DNA from: Litorimonas sp.
GTDB lineage: Bacteria > Pseudomonadota > Alphaproteobacteria > Caulobacterales > Maricaulaceae
Length of the DNA stretch: 64,000 nt
NCBI GenBank assembly: GCA_029936425.1
Contig: JAPYSU010000001.1
Location: 124,001-188,000 of the forward strand
Reading direction: 5' to 3'
Part shown: positions 1 to 7,992 of the stretch, piece by piece
Layout of the letters: each line of letters opens with the position of its first letter
Numbering within the stretch: the first letter of the stretch is position 1
Translations under genes and position numbers: made by a program
Notes under the pieces: generated by a model
Told to the model about the DNA's origin: nothing
The model's input: the letters and a program-made list of their open reading frames with translations, nothing else
The model's database searches: none

Positions 1-435
1 TTCGAAGATGATGAAACGCCCGAGGATTACGAAGATCTCTTGAAAGAGGCATTGGCCCGCGAACTGGAATTCATATGCGTCAACCCTGATATAAAAGTGC
101 GTCTGGGCGACAAGCTGGTCTGGTGCGGCGGCGCGCTGGCTCAGAAATATGAAAGACTGGGCGGGCGGGTCATTTATTCCGGCAAGCCGCATGAGCCGAT
201 CTACCGCTTGTCACGGGCTTGGATAGAAGAGGTTTTGGGCCATGTCCCCGATGTCGAGCGCATTCTTTGTATCGGAGATAATATCTTTACGGATCTGCTG
301 GGCGCTCAGGAACAGGGCTATGATTGCCTGTTTATTCAGGACGGACTGCACGGCGAAACGGCAGAAAATTTCAAGGCATTGATGCAGAAACATAAAGTCA
401 TTGCGCGTTATATTTCGCCGTCTCTGAACTGGTAA
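1..435 (+). CDS. TIGR01459-type HAD phosphatase (class IIA), 3' part
   Basis: The reading frame is open from base 1, so this is the C-terminal 144 residues of a gene that starts left of the window. The visible part holds the class IIA (NagD-like) signatures: the lysine-bearing 'SGKPHEPIY' and the acidic motif 'CIGDNIFTDLLGA', which in this superfamily bind phosphate and magnesium. A haloacid-dehalogenase phosphatase acting on a small cytoplasmic phosphoester is therefore likely; the substrate cannot be read. It ends 96 bases before the MaoC gene on the same strand. The order HAD, MaoC, ribF is, from general knowledge, common in alphaproteobacteria and may be one transcription unit. Confidence 0.8.
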   Translation, partial: FEDDETPEDYEDLLKEALARELEFICVNPDIKVRLGDKLVWCGGALAQKYERLGGRVIYSGKPHEPIYRLSRAWIEEVLGHVPDVERILCIGDNIFTDLLGAQEQGYDCLFIQDGLHGETAENFKALMQKHKVIARYISPSLNW

Positions 436-531
436 TATCTGAGAATTTTGTACATTCTCTTTGAGATATAAATTTATCGTGGCAATCTTAAATTTGCAGT
501 GATAATCCATTCTCTCACGAAAGAGGGATTT

Positions 532-966
532 ATGACTGAGACGGTAAAATATTATCTGGATGATTTATCCGTCGGGATGCGCGCGACGACAACCGCGATC
601 ATCACCGAAGAAATGATCAACACATTTGCGGATATTACCGGCGATCATAACCCGGTTCATGTCGACGCCGAATTTGCCGCCACCACTCAATTTGGCCAGA
701 GAATTGCCCACGGGGCTCTGTCGGCCAGTTTTATATCAGCCGTTCTTGGTAATGACCTGCCGGGGCCGGGCGCGCTCTTTGTTGAGCTTAACCTTCGTTT
801 TCGTAAACCGGCTTTCATTGGGGATGAAGTCATTGCAGTGGCCGAAGTGGCCGAAATCAATGAACGCTCTGGCCGCGTTAAAATGAGCTGCTATTGCGAA
901 GTGAACGGACAGAAAATCTGCCGAGGCGATGCGGGCGTCTTTGTTCAAAAACGCCCTGCTGAGTAA
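532..966 (+). CDS. MaoC-family (R)-specific enoyl-CoA hydratase
   Basis: A 144-residue single hot-dog-fold hydratase. The hydratase-2 signature is visible as 'FADITGDHNPVHVD' (about residues 33-46), whose Asp and His are the catalytic pair in PhaJ-type enzymes, followed by 'IAHGALSASFISAVLG'. It probably adds water to 2-enoyl-CoA to give (R)-3-hydroxyacyl-CoA. The open frame extends upstream to 499, but ATG 532 is preferred: it has an AAAGAGGGA ribosome site 5-12 bases upstream and matches the usual family length of 130-160 residues. It sits 3 bases before ribF and is probably cotranscribed with it. No phaC or other polyester gene is in the window, so a role in polyhydroxyalkanoate supply is only one option. 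Confidence 0.85.
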   Translation: MTETVKYYLDDLSVGMRATTTAIITEEMINTFADITGDHNPVHVDAEFAATTQFGQRIAHGALSASFISAVLGNDLPGPGALFVELNLRFRKPAFIGDEVIAVAEVAEINERSGRVKMSCYCEVNGQKICRGDAGVFVQKRPAE

Positions 967-969
967 AGC

Positions 970-1914
970 GTGAAAACGCTCACAACTTATACCGGGCTTT
1001 CAAAAGAGGATCAGGGCGCGGTTATTGCTTTGGGAAACTTTGACGGTCTGCATCGGGGCCACCAAGCCGTCATTAAAGCGGCGCAAGACATCGCGCGGGA
1101 GATGAAAGCACCGATGGGGATTGGTCTGTTCCGTCCGCACCCATACCGTTTTTTTAAACCTGACGCCGCCCCCTTTCGCCTGATGAGCGCGACGGTTCGC
1201 GCCGAAATAATGGCGGAGCTTGGGGTGGGATGCCTTTACGAGATTCCTTTCACGACAAACCTTCGGGATATGGACGACACAGAATTTGTAGAGCAAGTCC
1301 TGCATCATGGCCTGGGCATTCGCCATGTCGTGGTCGGCGAAGATTACGGCTTTGGACGAAATCGCTGCGGAAATGTTGAAAGCCTGACGCGGCTTGGCGC
1401 GGCGCGCGGCATCGGGGTCACGGCTATGCCCGCGGTCGGCCTGCATGAACGCTACGGCAAATATGGCAGCACGGAAATCCGAAAAGCCTTGCAGGCAGGT
1501 GACGTTTTTCACGCCCATCACATGCTGTCTCGTCCCTGGCGGGTGGACGGCATTGTGAAAGAAGGGGAAAAGCGTGGGCGCACGATTAATTTCCCGACGG
1601 CAAATCTCGACTTCGGCGATCTCGTTCGGCCTAAATTCGGGGTTTATTGCGTCGAAATGCGGCTTGAGGGCGAAGAGACCTGGCGGCCCGGCGTGGCCAA
1701 TACCGGGAGCCGCCCCACTGTGGACGGGAAAGAAGCGCGCCTTGAGGTGCATCTGCTCGATTTCGACCGCGATATTTACGGCCAGCATGTGGACGTAAGG
1801 TTTCGCAGTTTTATTCGTCCCGAGATAAAGTTCGAAAATTTTGAGGCGCTGAAAGAGCAAATTGCAAATGACGCAATCGGCGTACGGGCGATTTTTGGTT
1901 TGCCGCGTGGGTAA
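970..1914 (+). CDS. ribF: Bifunctional riboflavin kinase/FAD synthetase
   Basis: 314 residues, the usual RibF length. It phosphorylates riboflavin to FMN and adenylylates FMN to FAD in the cytoplasm. The N-terminal nucleotidyltransferase half shows 'ALGNFDGLHRGHQAVI' with the HxGH motif (residues 17-32), and the later 'STEIRKAL' (ISSTxIR-like) motif is present. The C-terminal kinase half shows 'GRTINFPTANLDF' and 'GVYCVEM'. Translation starts at GTG 970, three bases after the MaoC stop codon. The downstream DoxX gene overlaps its stop codon by one base (TAATG), which implies coupled translation. An unusual ribD copy lies 20 kb away. Confidence 0.95.
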   Translation: MKTLTTYTGLSKEDQGAVIALGNFDGLHRGHQAVIKAAQDIAREMKAPMGIGLFRPHPYRFFKPDAAPFRLMSATVRAEIMAELGVGCLYEIPFTTNLRDMDDTEFVEQVLHHGLGIRHVVVGEDYGFGRNRCGNVESLTRLGAARGIGVTAMPAVGLHERYGKYGSTEIRKALQAGDVFHAHHMLSRPWRVDGIVKEGEKRGRTINFPTANLDFGDLVRPKFGVYCVEMRLEGEETWRPGVANTGSRPTVDGKEARLEVHLLDFDRDIYGQHVDVRFRSFIRPEIKFENFEALKEQIANDAIGVRAIFGLPRG

Positions 1915-2324
1915 TGCTCAAATCACGAATTAAATCGGTGTTTTGCTGGGTTTTAGCCCTGTTTTTCTTGGCCGCCGGTATTTTGCTGCACTTCATGGCG
2001 ACGGATGAAGTCGCCCAAATTGTGCCGCCTTTTCTGCCCTTTCCAAAATTAATTGTAATCGTGACAGGCGTTCTGGAAATCCTGTTTGCCATTGGCCTTA
2101 TCTGGCCAAAATGGCGCCGCCTTACGGGCATTGTTTTAAGTGTTTATCTTTTGGCTGTTTTGCCTGCCAATATTTATATGGCGTTAGAAAACATGCCCTT
2201 GGGCGAACGGGATCTAACTGGATTTCAACTCTGGTTCCGAGTGGCTTTGCAATTTCCGTTAATCGCCTTGGTTTTATGGGCGAGCGGGTTTTGGGAAAAG
2301 CCTAAGTCTTCCGACGCGGCTTAG
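1914..2324 (+). CDS. DoxX-like small membrane protein
   Basis: 136 residues with four hydrophobic helices (about 10-28, 45-66, 75-93 and 108-125), the topology of DoxX/DoxD-like inner-membrane proteins. The biochemical role of most such proteins is unknown; some act with thiol or quinone redox partners. The ATG overlaps the ribF stop as TAATG. The 3' end overlaps the 3' end of the convergent helicase gene by 23 bases, and I see no hairpin terminator between them. Confidence 0.7.
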   Translation: MLKSRIKSVFCWVLALFFLAAGILLHFMATDEVAQIVPPFLPFPKLIVIVTGVLEILFAIGLIWPKWRRLTGIVLSVYLLAVLPANIYMALENMPLGERDLTGFQLWFRVALQFPLIALVLWASGFWEKPKSSDAA

Positions 2325-3972
2325 AAGGCCCACCACTTTTACCTTGTGCCTGACGCGCAGCCGTGCGTTTCGCCCGGCTCGGCTTAGCTTTTTTCTTAAA
2401 TCCCTTGCCGGAATAAGATTGCGCGGCGCGGCCTTCCGCCGTTTGCGCGCGAGGGGTTTTGGACGGGGCCTTTCCTGAGCGGGGTTTCTCAGAGCGGGGT
2501 CTGTCAGACCGAGACTTCTCCGATTTGGGTTTATCAGAGCGCTGTCTGTTCCCTGTTTTCTCAGGACGCGCTGTTTTCGCCCGCGGATTTTTCGAGTCTG
2601 GATTAGCGCGTCGGGGCATATCAGACGGATTTTGTTTTTGGACTCGATCAGATTTTTCCCGACGAGGCTTTCCGTCCTCGTCTGAAGGCCTGTTTGATTT
2701 ATCAGAATTTTCAGGCTTTCCGGATTTGCTGAATCGGCCTTTTTTCTTGGACTTTCCGCGCCCTTTACGGGCGTCAGGCTTGGGCTTTTCCGGGGCAGGC
2801 AGGGCGTCGCGAGAGTTTAGCTCTTTGAGCTTTTCGTTCATATCTTCGGGCATATCCATTTGCGGCAGTTTTTCGCCCAATAGTTTTTCTATGTCGCGTA
2901 GATAATTTGCTTCGCTCTTATCGACAAAAGCCACAGCAATCCCAGATCGTTCTGCGCGCGCCGTCCGTCCAATCCGGTGAACATATTGCTCGGGCACATT
3001 CGGGATTTCATAATTAAAAACATGGGTAATATCGGGAATATCAATCCCGCGCGCGGCAATATCCGTGGCGATCAAAGTATTGACCTTGCCGCTCCGATAA
3101 TCCTCAAGCGCGCGCTGTCTCTGGCCTTGAGATTTATTTCCGTGAATTGCGATGGCGCGGATGCCGACCTTGGCCAGGCGTTTCACAATCCGGTCTGCCC
3201 CGTGTTTCGTGCGGGTAAAGACCAGCGAGCGGCCAACGTCTTCGTCGAGCAAGGCGACGCTAAGCAAGTCCTGCTTATCCGCCTGATTGACGCGGTACAT
3301 ACGCTGCTCGACTTTTTCCGCTGTTGTATTGGCCGGCGTCACAGAAATATGAACCGGGTCAATTAAAAACTGTTTGGAAAGTTGTTTAATTTTCGGCGCC
3401 AAGGTGGCGGAAAAGAAAAGGGTTTGCCTTTGCTTTGGCAGCAGCGGCACAATTTTTTTCAGGGCATGGATAAACCCCATATCCATCATCTGGTCGGCTT
3501 CATCTAAGACCAGGACTTCTATTTCAGCCAGTGTAATTGCCTTACGGTCGAGCAAGTCAATCAATCGTCCAGGCGTCGCGACAAGAACGTCATTGCCGTG
3601 AACGAGGCGCTTTATCTGACGGGAAATGGGAACGCCGCCATAAATGCAGGCGACAGATAAATCCATCATGTAACGTCCATAATCGCGAACAGAAACGGCA
3701 ATTTGGTCTGCCAGTTCCCGTGTGGGGGCCAAGATAAGAACGCGCGCGCCGCGTTTTGGGGCGTCTTTTTCCTGTGTGAAAATATGATGGAGCGTCGGCA
3801 ACGTAAAGGCGGCGGTTTTGCCTGTCCCGGTCTGGGCGATGCCCATAATATCCTTACCCTTGAGCGCGTCCGGAATGGCTTGGGCTTGAATAAGGGTGGG
3901 GACGGCGTGGCCCAGCTCGCGCAAAGCGCGGTCAAGCGGCTCGGCCAGGTTGAGGTCAGAGAAAGAAGTCAT
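2302..3972 (-). CDS. DEAD-box RNA helicase (RhlE-like) with long basic tail
   Basis: 556 residues from ATG 3972, chosen because RhlE-type proteins begin with an 'MTSFSDLNL'-like motif; the frame is open to a TTG at 4077 that would add 35 atypical residues. All helicase motifs are visible: Walker A 'AQTGTGKT' (46-53), 'PTREL' (83-87), 'DEAD' (157-160), 'SAT' (188-190), 'ARGID' (307-311) and 'HRIGRTAR' (332-339). After about residue 395 comes a 160-residue low-complexity tail built of KP, RP, SEK and SDRPRSEK-like units, probably an RNA-binding disordered region. It would unwind short RNA duplexes in ribosome assembly or mRNA decay. The gene follows the CDGSH gene on the same strand. Confidence 0.93.
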   Translation of the reverse strand: MTSFSDLNLAEPLDRALRELGHAVPTLIQAQAIPDALKGKDIMGIAQTGTGKTAAFTLPTLHHIFTQEKDAPKRGARVLILAPTRELADQIAVSVRDYGRYMMDLSVACIYGGVPISRQIKRLVHGNDVLVATPGRLIDLLDRKAITLAEIEVLVLDEADQMMDMGFIHALKKIVPLLPKQRQTLFFSATLAPKIKQLSKQFLIDPVHISVTPANTTAEKVEQRMYRVNQADKQDLLSVALLDEDVGRSLVFTRTKHGADRIVKRLAKVGIRAIAIHGNKSQGQRQRALEDYRSGKVNTLIATDIAARGIDIPDITHVFNYEIPNVPEQYVHRIGRTARAERSGIAVAFVDKSEANYLRDIEKLLGEKLPQMDMPEDMNEKLKELNSRDALPAPEKPKPDARKGRGKSKKKGRFSKSGKPENSDKSNRPSDEDGKPRREKSDRVQKQNPSDMPRRANPDSKNPRAKTARPEKTGNRQRSDKPKSEKSRSDRPRSEKPRSGKAPSKTPRAQTAEGRAAQSYSGKGFKKKAKPSRAKRTAARQAQGKSGGPSKPRRKT

Positions 3973-4077
3973 GAATATCCGAAGGGGAAACGACCCGCTA
4001 CGGTCTGGTTGTTTGAGTCGCGCCCTAAGCGCGTCCAGACCGCAAGTCAATGACATTAGACAGGCAGACCTTCCCAA

Positions 4078-4800
4078 TTAATCAGCCTGGAAGCCCACCT
4101 TTTCATGGCTGCCATCGCAGAAAGGCTTGTTATCACTGTGGCCGCAGCGGCAAAGGTAACAGGATTTCGTCCGGGCAATGACAGCCCCGGAATGGCAGCA
4201 AATCTCGAGCGGCCCTTTGACTTCAAAAGGCCCGTCTTTCTGCGGATTGATGTTTAACTCGCCTTGCCTGGACTCCAATTTAGTGTCGTTTTTAGGCTCG
4301 ACCTCTCCGCTAGCTATAAATCCCTCAGTGTGGCTACCGTCACAATAGGGCTTACTTCCGGACTTACCGCAGCGACACAGCGTTCGGCGAAACCCGTCTT
4401 CCTTACCGTTCACTTTCAGATTTGCCCGCACTTCCAACGGTCCATTTTCCCAAAGCTTCATGAGATTGGTTTGAGGCGGCTGTTCTTCCCGACCGCCATC
4501 CTTACGTTTAATTCTGATTGCCCCTGAGGGACATTCCCGTCCTACTGCATAGAGTTCATCCGAATCCGTATCATCTGGATAGAGCCACGGCCCATCCGCA
4601 TCCCCTACGAAACTTTCCGGAGCTTCGGTCACGCAAAAACGAGAGTGGATGCATTTATTTCCGTCAAATTCCAAAATGACATTCCGGCCCTCAATACGTT
4701 CAACGCCGTCCGCCTTTAAAGCTTTTACAGGCTTTGTTCGCCCTTCCCTGTCAGGGTAGTCTTCTGTTTCAGGGTTTTTCAGTTCGGTGAGTTCTACCAT
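4078..4800 (-). CDS. Fe-S protein: divergent 4Fe-4S mono-cluster plus two CDGSH domains
   Basis: 240 residues with three potential iron-sulfur sites in series. The N-terminal third carries a Fer4_19-like ferredoxin segment ('NKCIHSRFCVTEAP' then 'RECPSGAI'). Two CDGSH zinc-finger-type domains follow, each with the C-x-C-x2-(S/T)-x3-P-x-C-D-G-x-(S/A/T)-H pattern: 'CRCGKSGSKPYCDGSH' and 'CRCGHSDNKPFCDGSH'. In the CDGSH family the three Cys and one His bind a 2Fe-2S cluster. Such proteins are thought to handle electron or Fe-S transfer; the partner is not known here. There is no signal peptide, so it is cytoplasmic. Its 5' leader contains a large nested inverted repeat. Confidence 0.88.
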   Translation of the reverse strand: MVELTELKNPETEDYPDREGRTKPVKALKADGVERIEGRNVILEFDGNKCIHSRFCVTEAPESFVGDADGPWLYPDDTDSDELYAVGRECPSGAIRIKRKDGGREEQPPQTNLMKLWENGPLEVRANLKVNGKEDGFRRTLCRCGKSGSKPYCDGSHTEGFIASGEVEPKNDTKLESRQGELNINPQKDGPFEVKGPLEICCHSGAVIARTKSCYLCRCGHSDNKPFCDGSHEKVGFQAD

Positions 4801-4805
4801 TTATG

Positions 4806-4883
4806 TTCTGTCTCTATGAGTAATTAAAACCGTCGGAAGGGAATTATTCCAATCCGACGGTAATATTATTCCCAGAGACAGAA
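4806..4883 (-). terminator. Nested inverted repeat; likely terminator of the dioxygenase gene
   Basis: Outer 10-base arms TTCTGTCTCT (4806-4815) and AGAGACAGAA (4874-4883) are perfect complements. Inside them 9-base arms ACCGTCGGA (4829-4837) and TCCGACGGT (4853-4861) are also perfect, around a GGAAT/ATTCC core. On the minus strand the inner hairpin is followed by TTTTAATT, so it can end transcription of the dioxygenase gene. The outer arm ends six bases before the CDGSH start codon, so the structure also lies in that gene's leader. Confidence 0.7.
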
Positions 4884-4907
4884 ACAGGTTCCGAAGTAAC
4901 CGTGCGA

Positions 4908-6080
4908 CTAAACGCTCACCAGATTGGCTTCGGTTTCGTCGCGGTGTTTTTTCAAATATTTCATGAAGGGCGTCCCGCCCGTCCCCACATCCGGATCATT
5001 GCCGGCCGCTTTGCGCGATTGCTTGTTGATGTAACTTGCCGCGTATTCCAAATGGCGGGAGCGGAAATCGGCCACAGCCTGAATGTTGGCATTATAAGCC
5101 TCAACCAATCCCTTATGTCTGGAGTTGCTGACAAATTCTCTTAGATTACTCTTGGCGCGAACGTCATCGATGAAACGGCGGTGAGACGGCGGACGGTATA
5201 TATGAAGCTGATCCAGATAGGCTTTCAGCGGATCGGCGGCATGACCGACACCGAGCAAGGCGTCCATGGATGGCACAATTGAAGATTGCGACCCTGTTTG
5301 CCCGCGGAAGGATTGTGGTTTGCCTTCAAATTCTTCGACGCCTTCATATATCAATCCGTCTGGAAGGGCGGGATTGTCTTTCCACCCATGGATATAAGGC
5401 CGGACGCGCTCAAAATAGACATAAGGATCACAGCGCTCGGGCATCCGGTCAAATAGATCTTTTAGATTCCCCCAAACTTTGGCCATGTCCTCGAGAAGGG
5501 CTTGGGCCTTTTTCGCGTCTTTCTGGTCGGCGGCATCAATAACGTCCCCGAAGAGCGCAAGACAGGCGCCTGCGCGGGCCTCAATCGCCACATGAACCAG
5601 GACAAACCAGGCTTCGTCCTGTCCGGCGAGGAATTTTTGAATCATGTAAAGATTCGACAAATCGATTGGGCCGTCTTTATCAAACCTTGCCCAGTTATCG
5701 AGGACATAGCCGCTATAAGGCATGAGAGGTTGCTGTCCGATTTTCTTTGACAGAGCCACAATGGGAACCGCCAGCTTGCGGGGCAGGACAGACGGTGCGT
5801 CCGGCTCCCCCCAAACATAGGCCTGAATCATGAAAGAATAATGTACCATAGCCATGCGGGCTTCCGCGTCGCTTAAACCTTCTACAATTGACCGGTCAAA
5901 ATCAGGGAGGTTGTCGAGCAGATATTCCCGAACCTTTCCGGTGGGTAAAGCATCTGGCAGGCGAAGGGCGGTCTCGGCGGCTTGCTTCAAATCACCGCTC
6001 AATTTGATGTCAGCCGGATTATGGCGACAAAGAAATCCGCGCTCGGCGGACATGTCGTAATCAGTTAGTTTAAGTGTCAT
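4908..6080 (-). CDS. Indoleamine 2,3-dioxygenase family heme protein
   Basis: 390 residues, close to eukaryotic IDO (about 400). It should open the indole ring of L-tryptophan, using heme and O2, to N-formylkynurenine. The C-terminal signature is clear: 'DFRSRHLEYAASYI' with the proximal heme ligand His343, and 'GTGGTPFMKYL' (from about 366), which lines the active site in human IDO1. ATG 6080 is chosen over the upstream 6104 because an AGAGGA ribosome site lies 9-14 bases before it. An Lrp/AsnC regulator starts 80 bases away on the opposite strand, the usual layout for an amino-acid-responsive catabolic gene. No other kynurenine-pathway gene is in the window. Confidence 0.88.
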   Translation of the reverse strand: MTLKLTDYDMSAERGFLCRHNPADIKLSGDLKQAAETALRLPDALPTGKVREYLLDNLPDFDRSIVEGLSDAEARMAMVHYSFMIQAYVWGEPDAPSVLPRKLAVPIVALSKKIGQQPLMPYSGYVLDNWARFDKDGPIDLSNLYMIQKFLAGQDEAWFVLVHVAIEARAGACLALFGDVIDAADQKDAKKAQALLEDMAKVWGNLKDLFDRMPERCDPYVYFERVRPYIHGWKDNPALPDGLIYEGVEEFEGKPQSFRGQTGSQSSIVPSMDALLGVGHAADPLKAYLDQLHIYRPPSHRRFIDDVRAKSNLREFVSNSRHKGLVEAYNANIQAVADFRSRHLEYAASYINKQSRKAAGNDPDVGTGGTPFMKYLKKHRDETEANLVSV

Positions 6081-6160
6081 GGCATAAATCCTCTTTTTAC
6101 ACAATTATAGAGGAGTATTTGGTCAATTTCCTTGCATAATCCGCGTCGAAAGTTTTATTC

Positions 6161-6622
6161 ATGCAATATATGAAAGATATGGATAAAATTGACGCGCATA
6201 TATTGCATAGTCTTGAGTTGGATGGACGATTGTCCAATACTGAACTCGCAAAAAAGGTTGGCTTGTCACCGTCGGCCTGTCTTCGCCGGACGCAGGATTT
6301 GGAACGACGCGGCGTTATCAAAGGTTACCGTGCCGTATTGGATCGCAAACAATTGGGGGCGGGCGTTACCGTTTTCGTTATGGTCGGGCTGTCAGAACAT
6401 TCCCGCTATTATTCCAAAGGATTTGAAAAAGCCATGGCCGTCGCCCCCGAGGTGCGTGAGTGCCATAACGTGACGGGTTCAGTTGAATATTTATTACGGG
6501 TCGAGGTGGCAGATTTGGAAAGTTATAAAAACTTCCACCGTGACACTTTGGGAACACTCTCTCATGTCAGTTCCATGACGTCCTACATCACGCTCGATTC
6601 GCCCAAGGATATGCGGGCGTAA
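6161..6622 (+). CDS. Lrp/AsnC-family transcriptional regulator
   Basis: 153 residues. The N-terminal winged helix is typical ('DKIDAHILHSLELDGRLSN', then 'LAKKVGLSPSACLRRTQDLE' as the recognition segment), followed by a RAM ligand-binding domain with 'VTGSVEYLLRVEVADLESY'. Members form octamers that sense an amino acid. It is divergent from the tryptophan-dioxygenase gene and shares its promoter region, so control of that gene by tryptophan or kynurenine is a fair inference. In-frame ATGs at 6170 and 6179 are alternative starts; no strong ribosome site decides between them. Confidence 0.92.
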   Translation: MQYMKDMDKIDAHILHSLELDGRLSNTELAKKVGLSPSACLRRTQDLERRGVIKGYRAVLDRKQLGAGVTVFVMVGLSEHSRYYSKGFEKAMAVAPEVRECHNVTGSVEYLLRVEVADLESYKNFHRDTLGTLSHVSSMTSYITLDSPKDMRA

Positions 6623-6624
6623 CT

Positions 6625-7104
6625 CTAATTTGCGCTTGTAGTGGTGTCCGACGTAATAACCCACTCGCCGTCGATTTTCTTAAAGACCAAAGTGTATAGT
6701 CCGGAGGCGGGTTCGCCCTCTCTTTCAAGCTTCCAAGAGCCATGAACAATCGCGGCGTTTGGGCTGATAACATCAACCTCGTAATCGTCTGTGATGAGCT
6801 CTCCCATGACATTAGGGTTAGGGTAACGTGTGTAATAGCCGTCTCGGGTGGCTTCCCATCCGCGGTTGATTTTTCCGCCGGACGCAAAGCGAAGTTCAGG
6901 CGATTTCCAGTAGCTTTCCATAAAGGCGTCAATATCGCCGGCGCTCCAGGATTCGTCCTGTGCGTTCAGAATGGAAACAAGTTCCGCCTCAATGGCGGTT
7001 TTGTCGGCGGGCGCAGGCTGACACGCCGGCAAAGTCAATGTCAGCAAGGCAAAGACCAACATTGGCCAAATGGCGTAAGGAGAATGTTGACCGTTATTCC
7101 GCAT
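6625..7104 (-). CDS. SnoaL/DUF4440-like lipoprotein
   Basis: 159 residues. A signal peptide ends in the lipobox 'LTLPAC', so the mature protein should be lipid-anchored in the cell envelope. The rest is an NTF2-like (DUF4440) cone fold with 'VSILNAQDESWSAGDIDAFM' and 'GSWKLEREGEPASGLYTLVF'. The family has enzymes and binding proteins; no catalytic role can be assigned. The start at 7104 overlaps the end of bacterioferritin by 11 bases; Met15 (7062) is an alternative start that leaves a more compact signal peptide. It converges on the Lrp gene with two bases between the stops. Confidence 0.72.
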   Translation of the reverse strand: MRNNGQHSPYAIWPMLVFALLTLTLPACQPAPADKTAIEAELVSILNAQDESWSAGDIDAFMESYWKSPELRFASGGKINRGWEATRDGYYTRYPNPNVMGELITDDYEVDVISPNAAIVHGSWKLEREGEPASGLYTLVFKKIDGEWVITSDTTTSAN

Positions 7105-7573
7105 TCGGCTCGGACTGATTCTGGATGTAATTTTGAATTCCGATAAGGCGAATTTGGTCTTGCTGGGTTTCTAGAAAGTCCAGATGATCTTCTTCACTGG
7201 TTAAAATTTTGGCAAACAGATCCCGGGTGACATAATCCCGAACTTTTTCGCAATATTCGACGCCGTCGCGCAAATGCGGAATAGCTATTTTTTCCAGCTT
7301 CATATCGCATTCGATGATTTCTTCGACATTTTCTCCGATAAAGATTTTGTCGAGGTCCTGAAGATTTGGGAGGCCGTTGAGAAATAATATCCGCTCAATA
7401 ATCCAATCGGCGTGATTCATTTCATCAATGGATTCTTCATATTCTTTGGCCGCGAGTTTGCTGACGCCCCAATCTTTAAGCATCCGGGAATGAAGAAAAT
7501 ACTGGTTGATGGCCGTGAGCTCGTTTTTCAACGCTATATTCAAGAGTTCGATTACTTTGGGATCGTCGCGCAT
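7094..7573 (-). CDS. bfr: Bacterioferritin
   Basis: 159 residues, the standard Bfr length. It forms a 24-subunit shell that oxidises and stores iron. All ferroxidase ligands of the family are visible: Glu in 'NELTAINQYF', Glu and His in 'YEESIDEMNHADW', a helix-C Glu, and Glu/His in 'SEEDHLDFLE'. The Met of 'DEMNH' is the heme ligand Met52 in E. coli Bfr, so heme should be bound. ATG 7573 is preferred to the longer frame (7606) because GAAGGA lies 8-13 bases before it. The bfd-type ferredoxin gene lies just upstream on the same strand. Confidence 0.95.
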   Translation of the reverse strand: MRDDPKVIELLNIALKNELTAINQYFLHSRMLKDWGVSKLAAKEYEESIDEMNHADWIIERILFLNGLPNLQDLDKIFIGENVEEIIECDMKLEKIAIPHLRDGVEYCEKVRDYVTRDLFAKILTSEEDHLDFLETQQDQIRLIGIQNYIQNQSEPNAE

Positions 7574-7672
7574 GTCTTTTTCCTTCGAAGAAACTTCAAA
7601 AGACACATAGCAAATATCAAAGAGGATTCACAGGCGCTAAATTGTAAAACTCAGCCTGTAAGGGACAGAAAT

Positions 7673-7861
7673 TTATTCGGCGGCGACAGCTCTGACGGGG
7701 GCTGCGTTACTGTTTAAGCGCTCTTGAATGGAACAGGCGCATTTTCCGCAATTAAAGCGCTCGCCATAATGGGCCAAGACGCATCGGGCCGTTTTAGCGC
7801 CGCAAGACGCCGCGAAATCGACCTTTTCCGTATTGATCTGTCTGCAAACGCAATAAATCAT
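7673..7861 (-). CDS. bfd: Bacterioferritin-associated ferredoxin-like (2Fe-2S) protein
   Basis: 62 residues from ATG 7861, which aligns with the normal Bfd N-terminus ('MIYCVCRQI'); in-frame upstream ATGs at 7870 and 7885 would add 3 or 8 residues. The cysteine pattern C-x-C near the N-terminus and 'FNCGKCACSI' is that of BFD domains, which bind a 2Fe-2S cluster. Bfd donates electrons to Bfr heme to release stored iron. The position 99 bases upstream of bfr fits a two-gene iron unit. A Fur-like dyad lies about 42 bases upstream of the start. Confidence 0.88.
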   Translation of the reverse strand: MIYCVCRQINTEKVDFAASCGAKTARCVLAHYGERFNCGKCACSIQERLNSNAAPVRAVAAE

Positions 7862-7902
7862 GAAATCCATAAACAGCAATTGCAACTGATTGTCAATACG
7901 GT

Positions 7903-7917
7903 TGCGAATGAATTGCA
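7903..7917. promoter_or_regulatory. Fur/Mur-like dyad upstream of bfd
   Basis: TGCGAATGAATTGCA is an imperfect 7-1-7 dyad ending in TGC...GCA, similar in layout to alphaproteobacterial Fur/Mur operators. It lies 42-56 bases before the bfd start, where a metal-dependent repressor would act. The match is partial (5 of 7 positions per arm are symmetric), so this is a suggestion. Confidence 0.35.
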
Positions 7918-7992
7918 GAGTAATTTACAGCTGGAACAAGATAACGCCGATAATCGCCTGGGGTTTCAGGTCTTTTAGGTCTGGGAAGCAGG

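Noticed and set aside
1000..1860. 286-codon minus-strand ORF opposite ribF
   Set aside because: It mirrors ribF codon by codon; composition is odd and no domain is seen.
2459..2905. 148-codon plus-strand ORF rich in Ser/Arg/Phe opposite the helicase tail
   Set aside because: It is the reverse reading of the helicase's low-complexity tail; no domain or ribosome site.
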